64,000 nt of DNA from Sipunculus nudus. Taxonomy: Eukaryota > Annelida > Sipuncula > Golfingiida > Sipunculidae. Numbering within the stretch: the stretch's first letter is position 1; each line of letters begins with the position of its first letter. The stretch lies in NCBI GenBank assembly GCA_026874595.1, contig CM049309.1, positions 20,556,033 through 20,620,032 on the forward strand, in the 5' to 3' direction. The notes beneath the pieces are model-generated. The model was not told where the DNA came from. It saw only the letters and a list, made by a program, of their open reading frames with translations, and did no database searches. Both the position numbers and the translations under genes were made by a program. This document shows positions 1 to 11,635 of the stretch, one piece after another.

Positions 1-755
1 TCTTTACAATTTGTGCCCTAGCTGTTAACAGATGTTCACATTTTGAAAGGTCTCAAAAATAGAGAAAACAATTCTTAAATAATAAAAAAGGTACAGGTGG
101 CGCCACCAGTCTGCAATACTGATGAAACATCTCATGATCAATATGTATGCCAAAAATCATGACCATCAGTAATGTAATTAATGAGATATTGAAGTTTTTG
201 TATGAAATTTTTGACTATTCTGGGGGGTACTTTGGGGCCCCATATCTCAAAGAATATATGTAACAGAGACCTTATTTCTGGTTTCCATGGAGACTTATCA
301 TAGGTCTCTCAGAATGTCAAGAATGAAGATTCTAGGTCCAGCCTTTATGATTTGTGCCCGGTTAACAGATGTCCACATTTTTAAAGGTCTCAAAAACAGA
401 TAACAAAATTCGTAAAAAATTTAAAAAATACAGGTGGCGCCACCAGTCTGCAGGAACTGATGAAACATCTCATGATCAATAGGTATGCCAAAAATCATGA
501 CCATCAGTGATGTAGTTAATGAGATATTGAAGTTTTTGTATGAAATTTTTCACTATTCTGGGGGGTACTTTGGGGCCCCATAGCTCGAAGAATATGGGTA
601 ACAGAGACCTAATTCCTGGTTTCCAAGGAGATTTTTCATGGACCTCTCTGGATGTAAAGTAAGAAGATTCCAGGTCCAGTGGTTACGATTTGTGCCTTGT
701 TAACGTACAGACGGCCGGATGGCAGGACGGACGACAGACAAAGAGTGATCACTAT

Positions 756-784
756 AGCTCAGATGACTTACAGTCAGCTGAGCT
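756..784 (+). other. Family A terminal hairpin, first copy
   Basis: AGCTCAGATGAC, loop TTACA, GTCAGCTGAGCT: a 12-bp stem with one mismatch, followed at once by an A-run. It sits just after a GGAC/GACGG-rich stretch. A further A monomer follows directly, so this 3' end is internal to the array. Confidence 0.8.
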
Positions 785-1125
785 AAAAATTGTAAAAATA
801 ATAAAAAACAGGTAGCGCCAACAGTCTGCAGAAACTGATGAAACACTTCATGATCAATATCTATGCAAAGAATCATGGTTATCAATGCATTAGTTGTTCA
901 GATACTTGAGCTTTTGTATCAAATTTTCCATTATTCTGGGGGGTACTTCGGAGCACCATAGTTTGAAGAATATGGGTAACAGAGACCTAATTCCAGGTTT
1001 TCAAGGAGATTTTTCATGGACCTTCCGGGATGTAAAGTAAGAAGATTCCAGGTCCAGCGGTTACGATTTGTGCCCTGTTAACGGACAGACGGCTGGACGG
1101 ACGACGGACAAAGAGTTATCGCTAT

Positions 1126-1154
1126 AGCTCTGATGACTTACAGTCAGCTGAGCT
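1126..1154 (+). other. Family A terminal hairpin, second copy
   Basis: The same stem-loop as at 756-784, again after a GACGGAC-rich tract and before an A-run. It closes the A1 array. Family B sequence starts immediately afterwards. Confidence 0.8.
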
Positions 1155-1157
1155 AAA

Positions 1158-1745
1158 AAGTGCCATGGTCAAAGTTGAGCAAAATTTAAGGTACCATTTT
1201 TTATTTTTGCTAATATTTTAATAAAATTTAATAGATTTTGATCTAATTTTAGGTATATAATTTTATTTTGATTAATAAAAGTTATATTACTGGGAAAAAA
1301 GTGCTTAGCTTAAACAAGTTTTGTGTTAAGTGATCAAATTTCTTTCCTGATTATTTACAAAATGCATTATGTTTGGGCCCATAACCTTTTAAATTATATA
1401 ATACAGACCTGATTTCTGGCATGTACATAGAAACTATGGAGAGGATTATTTATGGTAAATATGAGGAAAAACAGATAAGGGGTTTTGATGTTAGGCAGTC
1501 CTGAAGTGTGAAAATGGGTTTTTAATAAAAAAATGAGGGTTTTCTTTAATTTCTCAAAGAAACAAAGTCGCAAAGACCCAGTTTTTGGCTTGATAGGAGA
1601 TCTTGGGGACATCTAACATTATGCCGAATTTAAGATTCCTAGGTCTTATAGTTTATAAAACGTGCCACTTCTACGGATGGACAGACAGACAACGGACAAT
1701 GGACCACAGCTATAGCTCAGATGACTTATAGTCAGCTGAGCTAAT
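1158..1745 (+). repeat. Repeat family B, copy B1, with shared A-type 3' end
   Basis: The block starts at GTGCCATGGTCAAAGTTG and runs through a monomer (TTTGGGCCCATAACC, GGAGATCTTGGGGACATC) that recurs several times at 55.6-64.0 kb. Its 3' end (GGACAGACAGACAACGGAC, then the hairpin at 1714-1742) is nearly the same as that of family A, although the monomers differ. This is direct evidence that the 3' module is shared between families. The block is non-coding; the short open frames on the minus strand look incidental. Confidence 0.75.
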
Positions 1746-2189
1746 AAAAAACAAAGCTTTTCAAATTGCTGTTGAGTGGTGTGGAATCGATGTGATTTCT
1801 ACCCAGTGCTCTGAATGTCAGAGTGAAGGTATTCAATCAAGCGTGGGCAAACAGCAGGAGTAACTATTACTCTCTTAAGGATACATAGGATCATAGGCCA
1901 GGTGCACTTGGGTCATAGATCCAGTCCTCCTACGATGCGAAATGTGGGCTTGGCTATGGAGCAAGTGGAGGACAATATTTGGGCAAAAGCTAAATGGACC
2001 AGATAGGGTCTTATGGGCTGACTACCCTGAGACCCAAACATGAATCAGTTACAACAAATCAAAATAAAAATAAGTTGCTCCCTGCCACTGTGGGGAGCAC
2101 AGATTCATCGAGGGAGTCAGGCAGCCATCAGGGCAGTGTGTGCTATGGTGGGATGTTGAACAACCCCCATTTCCGCAATTTGTGAGATA

Positions 2190-2470
2190 CAGTTCAGATC
2201 AATGAGAGGTTATACCCAACACATGAGAAAGGTTCATGGGGAAGAGTTTCACTCTTTCATGGCCACATGGGCTAGTGGCATAAAAGTCAGGCATTGGGTA
2301 GATGAAGAAAGTTGGTATCTTGCACAGCTGGAGATGGCTGTTACCTCCACATTAGAGGGTGGACCTCAGCGCTGCTGAGATCGCTAGAAAGCTACACAGG
2401 CGATACCTCTCAAGGTCAGTTGAGGTCATCAAGAAGTCCAAGGCCTACAGGGGTATAGTAGCTTAGTTGA
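2190..2470 (+). other. R2-like N-terminal zinc finger and basic linker
   Basis: The second half of a C2H2 finger (H-x4-H in QHMRKVHGEEFH) is followed by VRHWVDEESWYLAQLEMA and then AAEIARKLHRRYLSRSVEVI. In R2-like proteins this region binds the target DNA and has the same finger, W-x-DEE and basic-helix order. A frame change lies between the two later pieces. Confidence 0.6.
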
Positions 2471-3379
2471 ATGAGTCTCATCTAGGGACTCAGGGCAATA
2501 CACCGTCACCAGTTAACAGCTCTAGTCTGGAATCAGCCCTTCTGCCTGACTTGTCATCAGGATGGAGTCCTCAACCAGACCACTGGTGATGATGCTTGCA
2601 ATCACATGGCTGCTCTTGACGCTCTGACAGAGCAGGCCATCCTGGATAAGCACCTGCGGAGTGAGGCAAAAGAGGCAGGCAGTGATCGTTTATGGTTGAA
2701 GCAGTTCATCGATGCTGACTATGAAGTGCTGGTTGGCAAGAGACGGACAGCTACAGGTAAAAAAAAGAATCCCGTCTCTCGGCAAACCCGAGAAACCTGA
2801 GACAGAGACATAGGGCTGGCTACAATCGCATTAAAGGCCTCTATAAGAGAGATTAAGGCAAACGCGCAAGGCTTGTCCTGAGTGGTTTGTGGGACAAACA
2901 GCAAACAGAACTCCCCCTGCCGGAGCAGGAAATGGTTTGGCGTGAGCTGTCTGAAACACCTTCTGTAAGGGATGAGACAGTGGCCCCAAGTAGGGAACTG
3001 GTATGGGAAATGGTAGAGCCCATCAGCCAGAGCAAAGTGGCTCATCACCTGAGAAGTATCAGCAAAGGAGCTCCTGGTCCGGACAGTATGACCAGGAAGG
3101 AAGTATAAGATCTGTCAATACCTGCCCTTGCAGCCTGATTCAACTTGTGGCTGTGGCACTTGTATCAGCCCAGGGCACTGTGGAGAGGAGTCAGGGTCCT
3201 CATCCCTAAGAAACCTGAGGCCGATTCCCACAAGCTGTTCTGTTCTATCACAATGGGTCCAATGATTGGTAGGATTTTCCACCGGTTGTTTGTTGGGCGT
3301 GTTGAGAGGCTTGGGAAGTAATCTATCTGTTAGAAAGTATTTCAAAGGAGTGACGGCATATGTGAGAATGCCTACGCTC

Positions 3380-4080
3380 TCAATGAGGCAACCAATGAGG
3401 GTCCCCTTCTTAGATGTCGCAAAGGCATTTAACTGGTCTCCCACGAGTCAACAGTCATGGGATGCAAGGCGGCAGGTCTTCCCAAACCCTTGATTCAGTA
3501 TGTCAGGGAGCTATACACTCAGCCGACCATCGTGCTGAGAATGGGAGAAGAATGCAGCAAACCCATTAGCATTTTCAGGGGGGTCCACCAGGGCGACCCT
3601 TTGTCACCGTTGCTATTCAATGGTGTCACTGATATAGCCCTGCAGGCTCTGGACCAGAATTTGGGGTGTGAGTGGGCCACATTCTGTTGGGCCACTTTGC
3701 CTTTGCTGATGACCTCATTCTTTTCTCAACCACTGATGTTGGTATGCGGAAACAATTTGCAGGTGTGGAGGCTGCTCTGGCGAAGTATGGTCTCAGGCTA
3801 AACGCAGCAAAATTTAGTATGCTCAGGATAGGTGTAGACGGGAAGCAGAAGCTATGGCATTGAGATCCCAGGAGGTTTCTGACCATGCGTGTTGGGGCTG
3901 AATTACTAGCTCTCACCATCTTGCAGGTCTACAAATACCTAGGGATCCCTTTAGGGGCTGGACACAGCTCTCTTCCCTGTGTTGCTGGTTTGTGCACAGG
4001 ACTCCAGAGCCCAACCAAGGACCCCCTAAAGCCGCAACAAAGGATGTACATGCTCTGTACTCATCTTATTCCCGGCCTCT
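3380..4080 (+). other. Reverse transcriptase core of the R2-like element
   Basis: The palm motifs are readable in order: D in LDVAKAFN near 3413, GDPLSP near 3590-3610, and the catalytic pair ADD at 3705-3713 in FADDLILFS, then YLGIPLGAG near 3937. All three catalytic aspartates survive, but the motifs lie in different frames. Confidence 0.8.
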
Positions 4081-4497
4081 AACACCAGTTGGTTCTAGGT
4101 AGGTTCTGCAGGTCACAGTTGCAGCATTTGGACACCATGATCAGATGGGCCGTCAGAGTTTGGCTTAAGCTACCCAAGGATATGCCCATTGTGTACTTCC
4201 ATGCTGTTACCAAGGAAGGCGGGTTGGATGTTCAGATGCTTAAACTGAAGATGCTTTTGTTGAGAAATAGAAGGACGGATAGGATGGTTGAGTTGCTGGA
4301 CCCGAGAATCTGTGCGATTGCTCAGACTGAAAGTTTTAGATTGGAGGCTGGCAAGTGGGTGACCCATGACAGGTACCAGGGGGTCACCATAGCAAACAAG
4401 GGGGACGCCAGGAGGGCCCTGGCGTAAAAGCTCTGTATGCAGCCGTTTATGGTAAAGGGTTGAGTCGAAGTGACTAACCTGACAACCCTTTGGATGG

Positions 4498-4947
4498 ATG
4501 CCCGGTACTGCTCTCCTTAACGGACAGGATTTCATCGACGTGGTGAAGATTTGGGGAAACCTGAAATGGACCTCTTGTCGTGATGCTCGAAGTAGACCTG
4601 TCAGGAAGATGGACTGTGATGCTTGCGGCAGGCCAGAAATCCTTGGTCACATGCCGCAGGTATGTCCAAGAACTCATCACATGCCAGTCAAGAGGCATGA
4701 CTCAATGGTGGATTTTGTTGAGAGCGTGGCACAAAAGCGGGGGTGGATCCTGACAAAGGAACCTCCTATCCCTTCTCCGGCAGGGATTAGGAGACCTGAT
4801 CTTGTCAATGACCATCCCTCCTTGGGTTTTTGCGTTCTTGATGTTACAATAGTTGCTGACAACGCTAACCTTGTGGAAGCCCACCATCAGAAGGTCACAT
4901 ACTACAACAACATCCATATTTCACGGTGGATTGCGCTGATTGGCTGA
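4498..4947 (+). other. C-terminal zinc knuckle and restriction-like endonuclease of the R2-like element
   Basis: Cysteines coded at 4615 and 4624, a histidine at 4648 and a cysteine at 4662 form the C-C-H-C knuckle. VKRHDSMVDF follows and then RRPDLV (Asp coded at 4798-4800). This layout is diagnostic of the endonuclease class that replaces the APE endonuclease in R2-like LINEs. The frame is open for 149 codons from 4498. Confidence 0.8.
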
Positions 4948-5196
4948 GCCAGAGTTTGTTAAGCCTACTGTCCAGAGTGGTGGTCTGATAAACATGAACA
5001 CTGAGGCTGAGGGTTATAGTGTTTTAAAGTCTCGCCGAACTCAACATTAGTGAAAAATATTAAGACAATTTAGATGGGAATATTAGTAGCCAATGGGAAG
5101 CCAGAAATAGGCGATGACTGAATGAACCATATTGGTTTTGAAAGAGATTCTGGGAAAGACCACTACTGACATCACTAGAAAGACGTTAGTTCAGTG
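4932..5196 (+). mobile_element. 3' portion of the R2-like element, shared with 47.4 kb
   Basis: The stretch from CGCTGATTGGC through GGTGGTCTGATAAAC, GGCTGAGGGTTATAGTGTTTT and AAGATTCTGGGAAAGACCAC reappears at 47,418-47,678 with scattered substitutions. It is probably the C-terminus plus 3' UTR of the element family. Confidence 0.7.
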
Positions 5197-5389
5197 AGGC
5201 AGTGATGTGTGGTGCTGACCATCCAGGAATTGGCCAAGATTACCAGTCCATGAAATAAGAGGGTCAGATAGTGGTAAATTAGTTATACGAGTTGCCACAA
5301 GTTGGCGGTAACGATACTAAGTGTGATACAATGCGAGAATGTTTGATTTCTCTGTCAGAAGCAAAAATTAAGTCATAACTATTTCATGG

Positions 5390-5565
5390 ATTGGGCTAGT
5401 CTACAGAGTCCTAAGAACCAATTTTTGATATGGTAGGAGATTTTGGGTATATCTAACTGTTTTCGAAATTTCAGATTCATAGGTCCAATAGTTTCAAAGC
5501 TTGCCAGTTTAAAGGATGGATGGCTCACAGCCAAAGGATAAAGGACCAGAACTACATAATAATGT
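5390..5565 (+). repeat. Degenerate family B tail
   Basis: TATGGTAGGAGATTTTGGG and a following AGATTCATAGGTCC match the tail of B1 at about 1595-1650. The later GGATGGATGG...AAAGGACCAG is a worn version of the GGAC tract. The terminal hairpin is not recognisable. Confidence 0.5.
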
Positions 5566-7860
5566 TGGTGCAGTATCTTATTATTATGTGGTGCAGTATC
5601 TTATTATTTCATAATAGAGTCAAAATCAATAGAAATAATTATATCCAGTGGATTATCTATTCAATATTCATGTGTTGATCATCTTGAGAGGTGACCCTTC
5701 ACAACACTGTAATCTCACATTTTTTTTATAGGCTCTTTTGTTCTGATGTAAAAAAAGGTTAACAGAATATCTATTCATAAACACTACAATCATAAATAAG
5801 CATTTCTATTCTTTGAGCAACAAAACTCCTTAACTTTCCTCACTAGTATTACAAGGTGCATGTTGAAATATTTAGGTAAATGTAGGTTTAATTTCAAGGG
5901 TGCATCTGAAGAATGTAATTTTTTTAGCCGAATACGCATCTTGTAATGTTGGGTGTGAGAAAATACATACCACAGTATGCATTATGACCTGCCAACTGCC
6001 CAATTTATAACCAGAAAAAAAAATTGCAGAAAAAATTGCATTTGAAAGATTTGTTATCAACATTTTATATGCACTATTACACTGCCCTTGCCTAATTCAG
6101 CATGTGAATGTTCATCAGGTACAAAACTGTCTATATACTGCTCGATAATTATGTGGCTAATTACTTGTTTACCAAAAACCTCGCCTGTAACATCTTAACC
6201 AAAGAACACCCAAAGATAATAGATAGATATGGTGTAATAAAACATATACACTGCAATTAATGTGGTGAAACATACATAGCTGAATCAGAATGTATCCTAA
6301 AACTATGGAAAGGAATATACAAATGTGTATTGTAATGTTGTGACAGCAGTCAGCCAGCACTGTAAAGAAACAATACACAAAGTACCTGCAACAAAATGAA
6401 CATCTTGGTGACTGAAAGTATTAAGTGATGGAGAAAGATTTGTAAATCTATAAAAATTAGGGCACAGGCCCTAATATTAAATTGGGACTCTGGCTGTTAT
6501 GATTTACCCATTTAAAACACCCTCGTCACATGACTAAACAACTGTTGACATATAGACCTGTAGGTGACAAACATGCTGATGAAGTCAATCTGAAGTCAAA
6601 ATCTCCTAATAAAATGTAATCAAAAGCTTTGATGTGAGCATTGCTTATGTCCATTTTATAATGAAACATTCAGGAAACAATTTCAAATCTACAGTGCAGC
6701 TATACTGTTATAAATTTTGAGAATATATATGCATTTTCTTTTTCTTCACTGAACCACATCATCTGTTCATCAATAGAAGAAACCTGTAATGACGTTATCT
6801 GAAATGTGCAACTTGACCATGAACATGCAGAGTTAGGCATGACCATTTTGTCTAATTTTATATGAATTATACAAGTAGCTGTATCTGGGTATTTTTAAAT
6901 AATAAAACCACAACAAAGCATTTTTGGGTCTGGTTGAGAACTTGTACACATGTAAGTGTATGTACAATATAAAATTCAAAAGCTTAACTAAATGTATAAA
7001 AAGCTGTATCCAACATATTGATAGAGAAGTGAAATCATCAAGCCCTATAAGCTTCGACTTCTATGAGGAAGGCTTAATTAGCAACTGAGAATCGTACCTG
7101 TAACATGGACAGAGAATCATACCTGTAACATGGACAGAGGGATGACCTACATGGGCTGTCTGCAGTCATCAGAGGTTGGTTTTACTTACCATGCCTTTAT
7201 CTGTTTCAAACAAATACCTATCTGGAACTTTTGAAGTAAGGAACTATTTTACCAGGCTTAATTTTGAAAAGAATCTGATTACGCACAAGGGACTGGTTAT
7301 TTATTCTGATATTACTTTGCAGCATTATCTGACAGTTTATTAGGTCTGGTGCTAACATACAATAAAGTAGAGCTACAAACTGGATTATCCATTATTTCCA
7401 GTTTTCTTCCTGTTATTTAAAATAAATGTCAAAAGTTCCAGATAACATGTGAACAACAAATCAACAAAGATGACTAGTGAACAAAACCGAACATACTTTA
7501 ACAGGACTTGAAACATTGAACCCTGAAAGCTAGATTATTAAAACTGGAACAATATTATAACTTTAAATCATGATTTATTCATCCACTGATAAGTATGAAT
7601 TGTTGAATATGAATGCTATAATACATTTATTTCAAGAAACCAGAACATTCTGACCTGTTTCCTTTTAGTTGCTCCTGTCAATGGACTTTTGTTGTCTCTG
7701 ATTAGGACAACTAAAACTCTGCTACTTGGACGATCACATCTGAAAATACAATTTGAAAATTGTAACTTTTGTGAACTATATAAATTAAAAAATGAGGTGT
7801 TAAATATGATACTTATATGACACTGTATGATGGCAGAAGAATTTTAAAAAGATTTAACAC
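5566..7860. other. AT-rich stretch without a recognised gene
   Basis: I see no protein motif, RNA gene or known repeat here. Two short tandem duplications are present: a 20-bp repeat (TGGTGCAGTATCTTATTATT) at 5566-5585 and 5589-5608, and a 25-bp repeat at 7087-7111 and 7112-7136. Short open frames look random. Confidence 0.6.
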
Positions 7861-7861
7861 A

Positions 7862-10490
7862 ACATGACAAGTAAGGAGTTAAGAATGTCAGGTGATTTAA
7901 CCTTGACACTATATGATAAGTAAGTTTAGAATGGGAGGTGATTTAAACTTAGACACAACATGACAAGTATTAAAGTTTAGAATGGCAGGTGATTTAACCT
8001 TGACACTGTGATAAGTAAGAAAGTTTTGAATGGCAGGTGATTTAACCTGAGACACAAGATGACAAGTAAGAAAGTTTAGAATGGCAGGTGATTTAACCTG
8101 AGACATAACATGACAAGTAAGAATGTTTAGAATGGCAGGTGAATTAACCTGAGACACTACATGACAAGTAAGAAAGTTTAGAATGGCAGGTGATAAAACC
8201 TGAGACACAACATGACAAGTAAGAAAATTTAGAATGGCAGATGATTTAACCTGAACACTACATGACAAGTAAGAAAGTTTAGAATGGCAGGTGATTTAAC
8301 CTGAGACACAACATGACAAGTAAGAAAGTTTAGAATGGCAGGTGATTTAACCTGAACACTACATGACAAGTATGAAAGTTTAGAATGGAAGGTGATTTAC
8401 CCGGAGACACTACATGACAAGTTAGAAAGTTAAGAATGGCAGGTGATTTAACCTGAGACACTACATGACAAGTAAGAAAGTTTAGTATGGCAGGTGATTT
8501 AACCTGAGACACTACATGAGACAGTACATGACAAGTAAGAAAATTTAGAATGGCAGGTGATTTAACCTGAGACACTACATGACAAGTAAGAAAGTTAAGT
8601 ATGGCAGGTGATAAAACCTGAGACACTACATGACAAGTAAAAAGTTTAGAAAGGCAGGTGATTTAACCTTGACACAACATGACAAGTAAGAAAGTAAAGT
8701 ATGGCAGGTGATTTAACCTGAGACACAACTTGACAAGTAAGAAAGTTTAGAATGGCAGGTGATTTAACCTGAGACACTACATGACAAGTATGAAAGTTTA
8801 GAATGGAAGGTGATTTACCCGGAGACACTACATGACAAGTAAGAAAGTTAAGAATGGCAGGTGATTTAACCTGAGACACTACATGACAAGTAAGACAGTT
8901 AGAATGGCAGGTGATTTAACCTGAGACACTACATGAGACAGTACATGACAAGTAAGAAAATTTTGAATGGCAGGTGATTTTACCTGAGACACTACATGAC
9001 AAGTAAGAAAGTTAAGTATGGCAGGTGATAAAACCTGAGACACTACATGACAAGTAAAAAGTTTAGAATGGCAAGTGATTTAACCTGAGACACTACATGA
9101 CAAGTAAGAAAGTTAAGTATGGCAGGTGATTTAACCTGAGACACAACTTGACAAGTAAGAAAGTTTAGAATGGCAGGTGATTTAACCTGAGACACTACAT
9201 GACAAGTATGAAAGTTTAGAATGGCAGGTGATTTACCCTGAGACACTACATGACAAAAAAGAAAGTTTAGAATGGCATCTGATTTAACCTGAGACACTAC
9301 ATGAGACACTACATGACAAGTAAGAAAGTTTACAATTGCAGGTGATTTAACCTGAGACACTACATGACAAGTAAGAAAGTTTAGATTGGCAAGTGATTTA
9401 ACCTGAGACACAACATGACAAGTAAGAAAGTTTAGAATGGTAGGTGATTTAACCTGAGGCACTACATGACAAGTAAGAAAGTTTAGAATGGCAGGTGATT
9501 TACCCGGAGACACTACATGACAAGTAAGAAAGTTTAGAATGGAAGGTGATTAACCCGGAGACACTACATGACAAGTAAGAAAGTTAGAATGGCAGGTGAT
9601 TTAACCTGAGACACTACATGACAAGTAAGAAAGTTTAGAATGGCAGGTGATTTAACCTGAGACACTACATGACAAGTAAGAAAGTTTAGAATGGCAGGCG
9701 ATTTAACCTGAGACACAACATGACAAGTAAGAAAGTTTAGAATGGAAAGTGATTTAACCTGAGACACATATCATGACAAGTAAGAAAGTTTAGAATGGCA
9801 GGTGATAAAACCTGAGACACAACATGACAAGTAAGAAAAAAAGAATGGCAGATGATTTGACCTGAGACACTACATGACAAGTAAGAAAGATTAGAATGGC
9901 AGGTGATTTAACCTGAGACACAACATGACAAGTAAGAAAGTTTAGAAAGGCAGGTGATAAAACCTGAGACACTATATGACAAGTTTGAAAGTTAAGAATG
10001 TCAGGTGATTTAACCTTGACACAACATGACAAGAAAGTAAATTTAGAATGGGAGGTGATTTAAACTTAGACACAACATGACAAGTAAGAAAGTTTAGAAT
10101 GGCAGGTGATTTAACCTTGACACTATGTGATAAGTAAGAAAGTTTTGAATGGCAGGTGATTTAACCTGAGACACTACATGACAAGTAAGAAAGTTTAGAA
10201 TGGCAGGTGAATTAACCTGAGACACTACATGACAAGTAAGAATGTTTAGAATGGCATGTGAATTAACCTGAGACACTACATGACAAGTAAGAAAGTTTAG
10301 AATGGCAGGTGATTTAACCTGAGACACTACATGACAAGTAAGAAAGTTTAGAATGGCAGGTGATTTAACCTGAGACACTATGTGACAAGTAAGAAAGTTT
10401 AGAATTACAGATGATTTAACCTGGACACTACCTGACAAATAAGAAAGTTTAGAATGGCATGTGATTTAACACAAGACACTACATGTCAAA
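7862..10490. repeat. 51-bp minisatellite array, about 50 units, with higher-order structure
   Basis: The unit reads GACAAGTAAGAAAGTTTAGA then ATGGCAGGTGATTTAACCTG then AGACACTACAT, 51 bp. Each unit holds the imperfect inverted pair CAGGT...ACCTG. Because 51 is 17 codons and one minus-strand frame lacks stops, that frame stays open over long runs, encoding a 17-residue repeat (SQVKSPAILNFLTCHVV). Units with a 12-15 bp insert (GAGACAGTACAT) recur about 420 bp apart near 8,510 and 8,930 in the same order. The left-end variants near 7,887-8,040 recur near 9,998-10,160. I do not call a protein. Confidence 0.95.
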
Positions 10491-10718
10491 TTCTGCGTTA
10501 TGAAAAATGGCCTGTTCTTCAATACGACTTTTACTAGTATTATCAGGTACAATGTGCCATTCAAAACTGGTTTATGTCTTTCATTGTTTTTTTACCTGAG
10601 ATTAACAAACTTATGTAAATTCTGTCTGTATTTATGTATAATGTGAAGGTGTTTGTTATAAACAATGAAAGGTGGTAGCTTCAGAGTCTCTTCTGATGAT
10701 TCTCGAAGAGGTTCTTTA
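10491..10718. other. Spacer without recognised feature
   Basis: Unique-looking AT-rich sequence between the minisatellite and a family D 5' end. No feature recognised. Confidence 0.5.
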
Positions 10719-10909
10719 AACAAGGCAACAGGCCTAATGCGAACCTGTGCAATGAGATTACACCAGGTATAATGCTTCAATGCTGGACCATTACTTTTCA
10801 AGAACATGTGTAACATGTATATGAACAATGCAAGTACTAAACACTTAGAACAAGAAACAATTAAACAAACATCACTGCTGAAATTCTGGCATGGTTGCTC
10901 ACAACACAA
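10719..10909 (+). repeat. Family D 5' end fragment
   Basis: AAACAAGGCAACAGGCCTAA and GCGAACCTGTG, followed by ACACCAGGTATAATG and CAATGCTGGACCATTACTTT, match the starts of the D elements at 15.9 and 29.6 kb. The match stops where the family A 5' end begins, near ACAACACAAAAA, so the A element appears to have inserted here about 190 bp into D. Confidence 0.75.
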
Positions 10910-11576
10910 AAACAAGAGGCCCAAGGGCCATGACGCTCAGCTGATTTCAAGGAATGTTGAACAATGAGCAAAATGACTGCCAGATTGCAAACAAATCATG
11001 AATTTTGTGAAGAGTCCTTAGAAATGGGTTTCAGTGGGCTTTTTGACAGATGACAATTTTATTTGAGGGTCTCATAAATAGAAAAAGAAATGCATAAAAT
11101 TTGAAAAAAAAATACAGGTAGTGCCACCTGTCTGCAGGAACTGATGAAACACTCCATAATCAATATAAATCCAAAGAATCATGGCTATCAAGGCATTAGT
11201 TATTCAGATACTGGAGCTTTTGTTTTTAATTATTCTTGGGGGTATTTATGAGCCCTATAGCTCGGAGAATATGGGTAACAGAAACCTAATTTCAGGTTTC
11301 CAAGGAGATTATTCATTAGTCTCCCTGGATGTCAAGTAAGAACATTCTAGGTACAGCAGTTACAGTTTGTGGCATGTTAACCTTCCTCCTGCTGAATTGA
11401 TTTTTTCCCTTATATGTGCTGTAAACTGAATTGTTTGCAGTTTTTTTGCCTTAGAAGGAGTGCTGAATGGATGCTTTATTTGCAGCATCTGTATGTACTC
11501 TTTTTTGGTCCCAATGGTCAATACCTGTAGTATTGTATACCAGACTGAATCAAGAATGCTAAAGTGAGAAATTTTA

Positions 11577-11582
11577 GGATAT

Positions 11583-11635
<53 letters not shown>

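Larger units (their letters stand above)
1..1157 (+). repeat. Repeat family A, array A1 (left edge outside window)
   Basis: Three tandem monomers of roughly 340-380 bp, each starting with an A-rich linker and a GGTGGCGCCACC-type motif (exact at 96-107 and 433-444; degenerate near 812). Each continues through recurring phrases such as TGATGAAACATCTCATGATC and TGGGGGGTACTTTGGGGCCCC. The array ends in a GGAC/GACGG-rich tract and a terminal hairpin, seen twice (756-784 and 1126-1154). No coding capacity is visible. The same monomers recur at 10.9-14.0, 18.6-19.6, 26.8-29.2 and 50.1-51.9 kb. The class is not proven; a tandem-core, Helentron-like non-autonomous element is my best guess. Confidence 0.85.
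1770..5200 (+). pseudogene. Decayed R2-like (RLE-type) non-LTR retrotransposon
   Basis: The order of parts matches an R2-like LINE: an N-terminal zinc-finger half (GYTQHMRKVHGEEFH, about 2205-2255) and a DEE-rich basic linker. Reverse transcriptase motifs follow (LDVAKAFN, VHQGDPLSPLLFN, FADDLILFS), then a thumb-like region (LPKDMPIVYFHAVTKEGGLD), a C-terminal cysteine-histidine knuckle (CDACGRPEILGHMPQVC) and RRPDLV of a PD-(D/E)XK endonuclease. Such elements copy an RNA at a nicked target. The reading frame changes at least four times and holds stops (for example a TAG inside the 2,400-2,470 stretch), so it is dead. R2 clade members normally sit in 28S rDNA; here the left flank is a family B tail. 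The precise clade (R2, NeSL, Hero) cannot be settled by eye. Confidence 0.85.

Noticed and set aside
96-107. GGTGGCGCCACC as a CTCF site
   Set aside because: AGGTGGCGC resembles only the right half of the CTCF core; the left half is absent and the motif is a symmetric palindrome.
9043-9513. A 156-residue repetitive minus-strand protein in the minisatellite
   Set aside because: The open frame follows from a unit length divisible by three and a stop-free frame. There are interruptions wherever units carry indels, and no start, signal or splice context was seen.
7862-10490. CRISPR-like regular array
   Set aside because: The units are contiguous 51-bp repeats with no unique spacers and drift gradually. 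This is a eukaryotic minisatellite.
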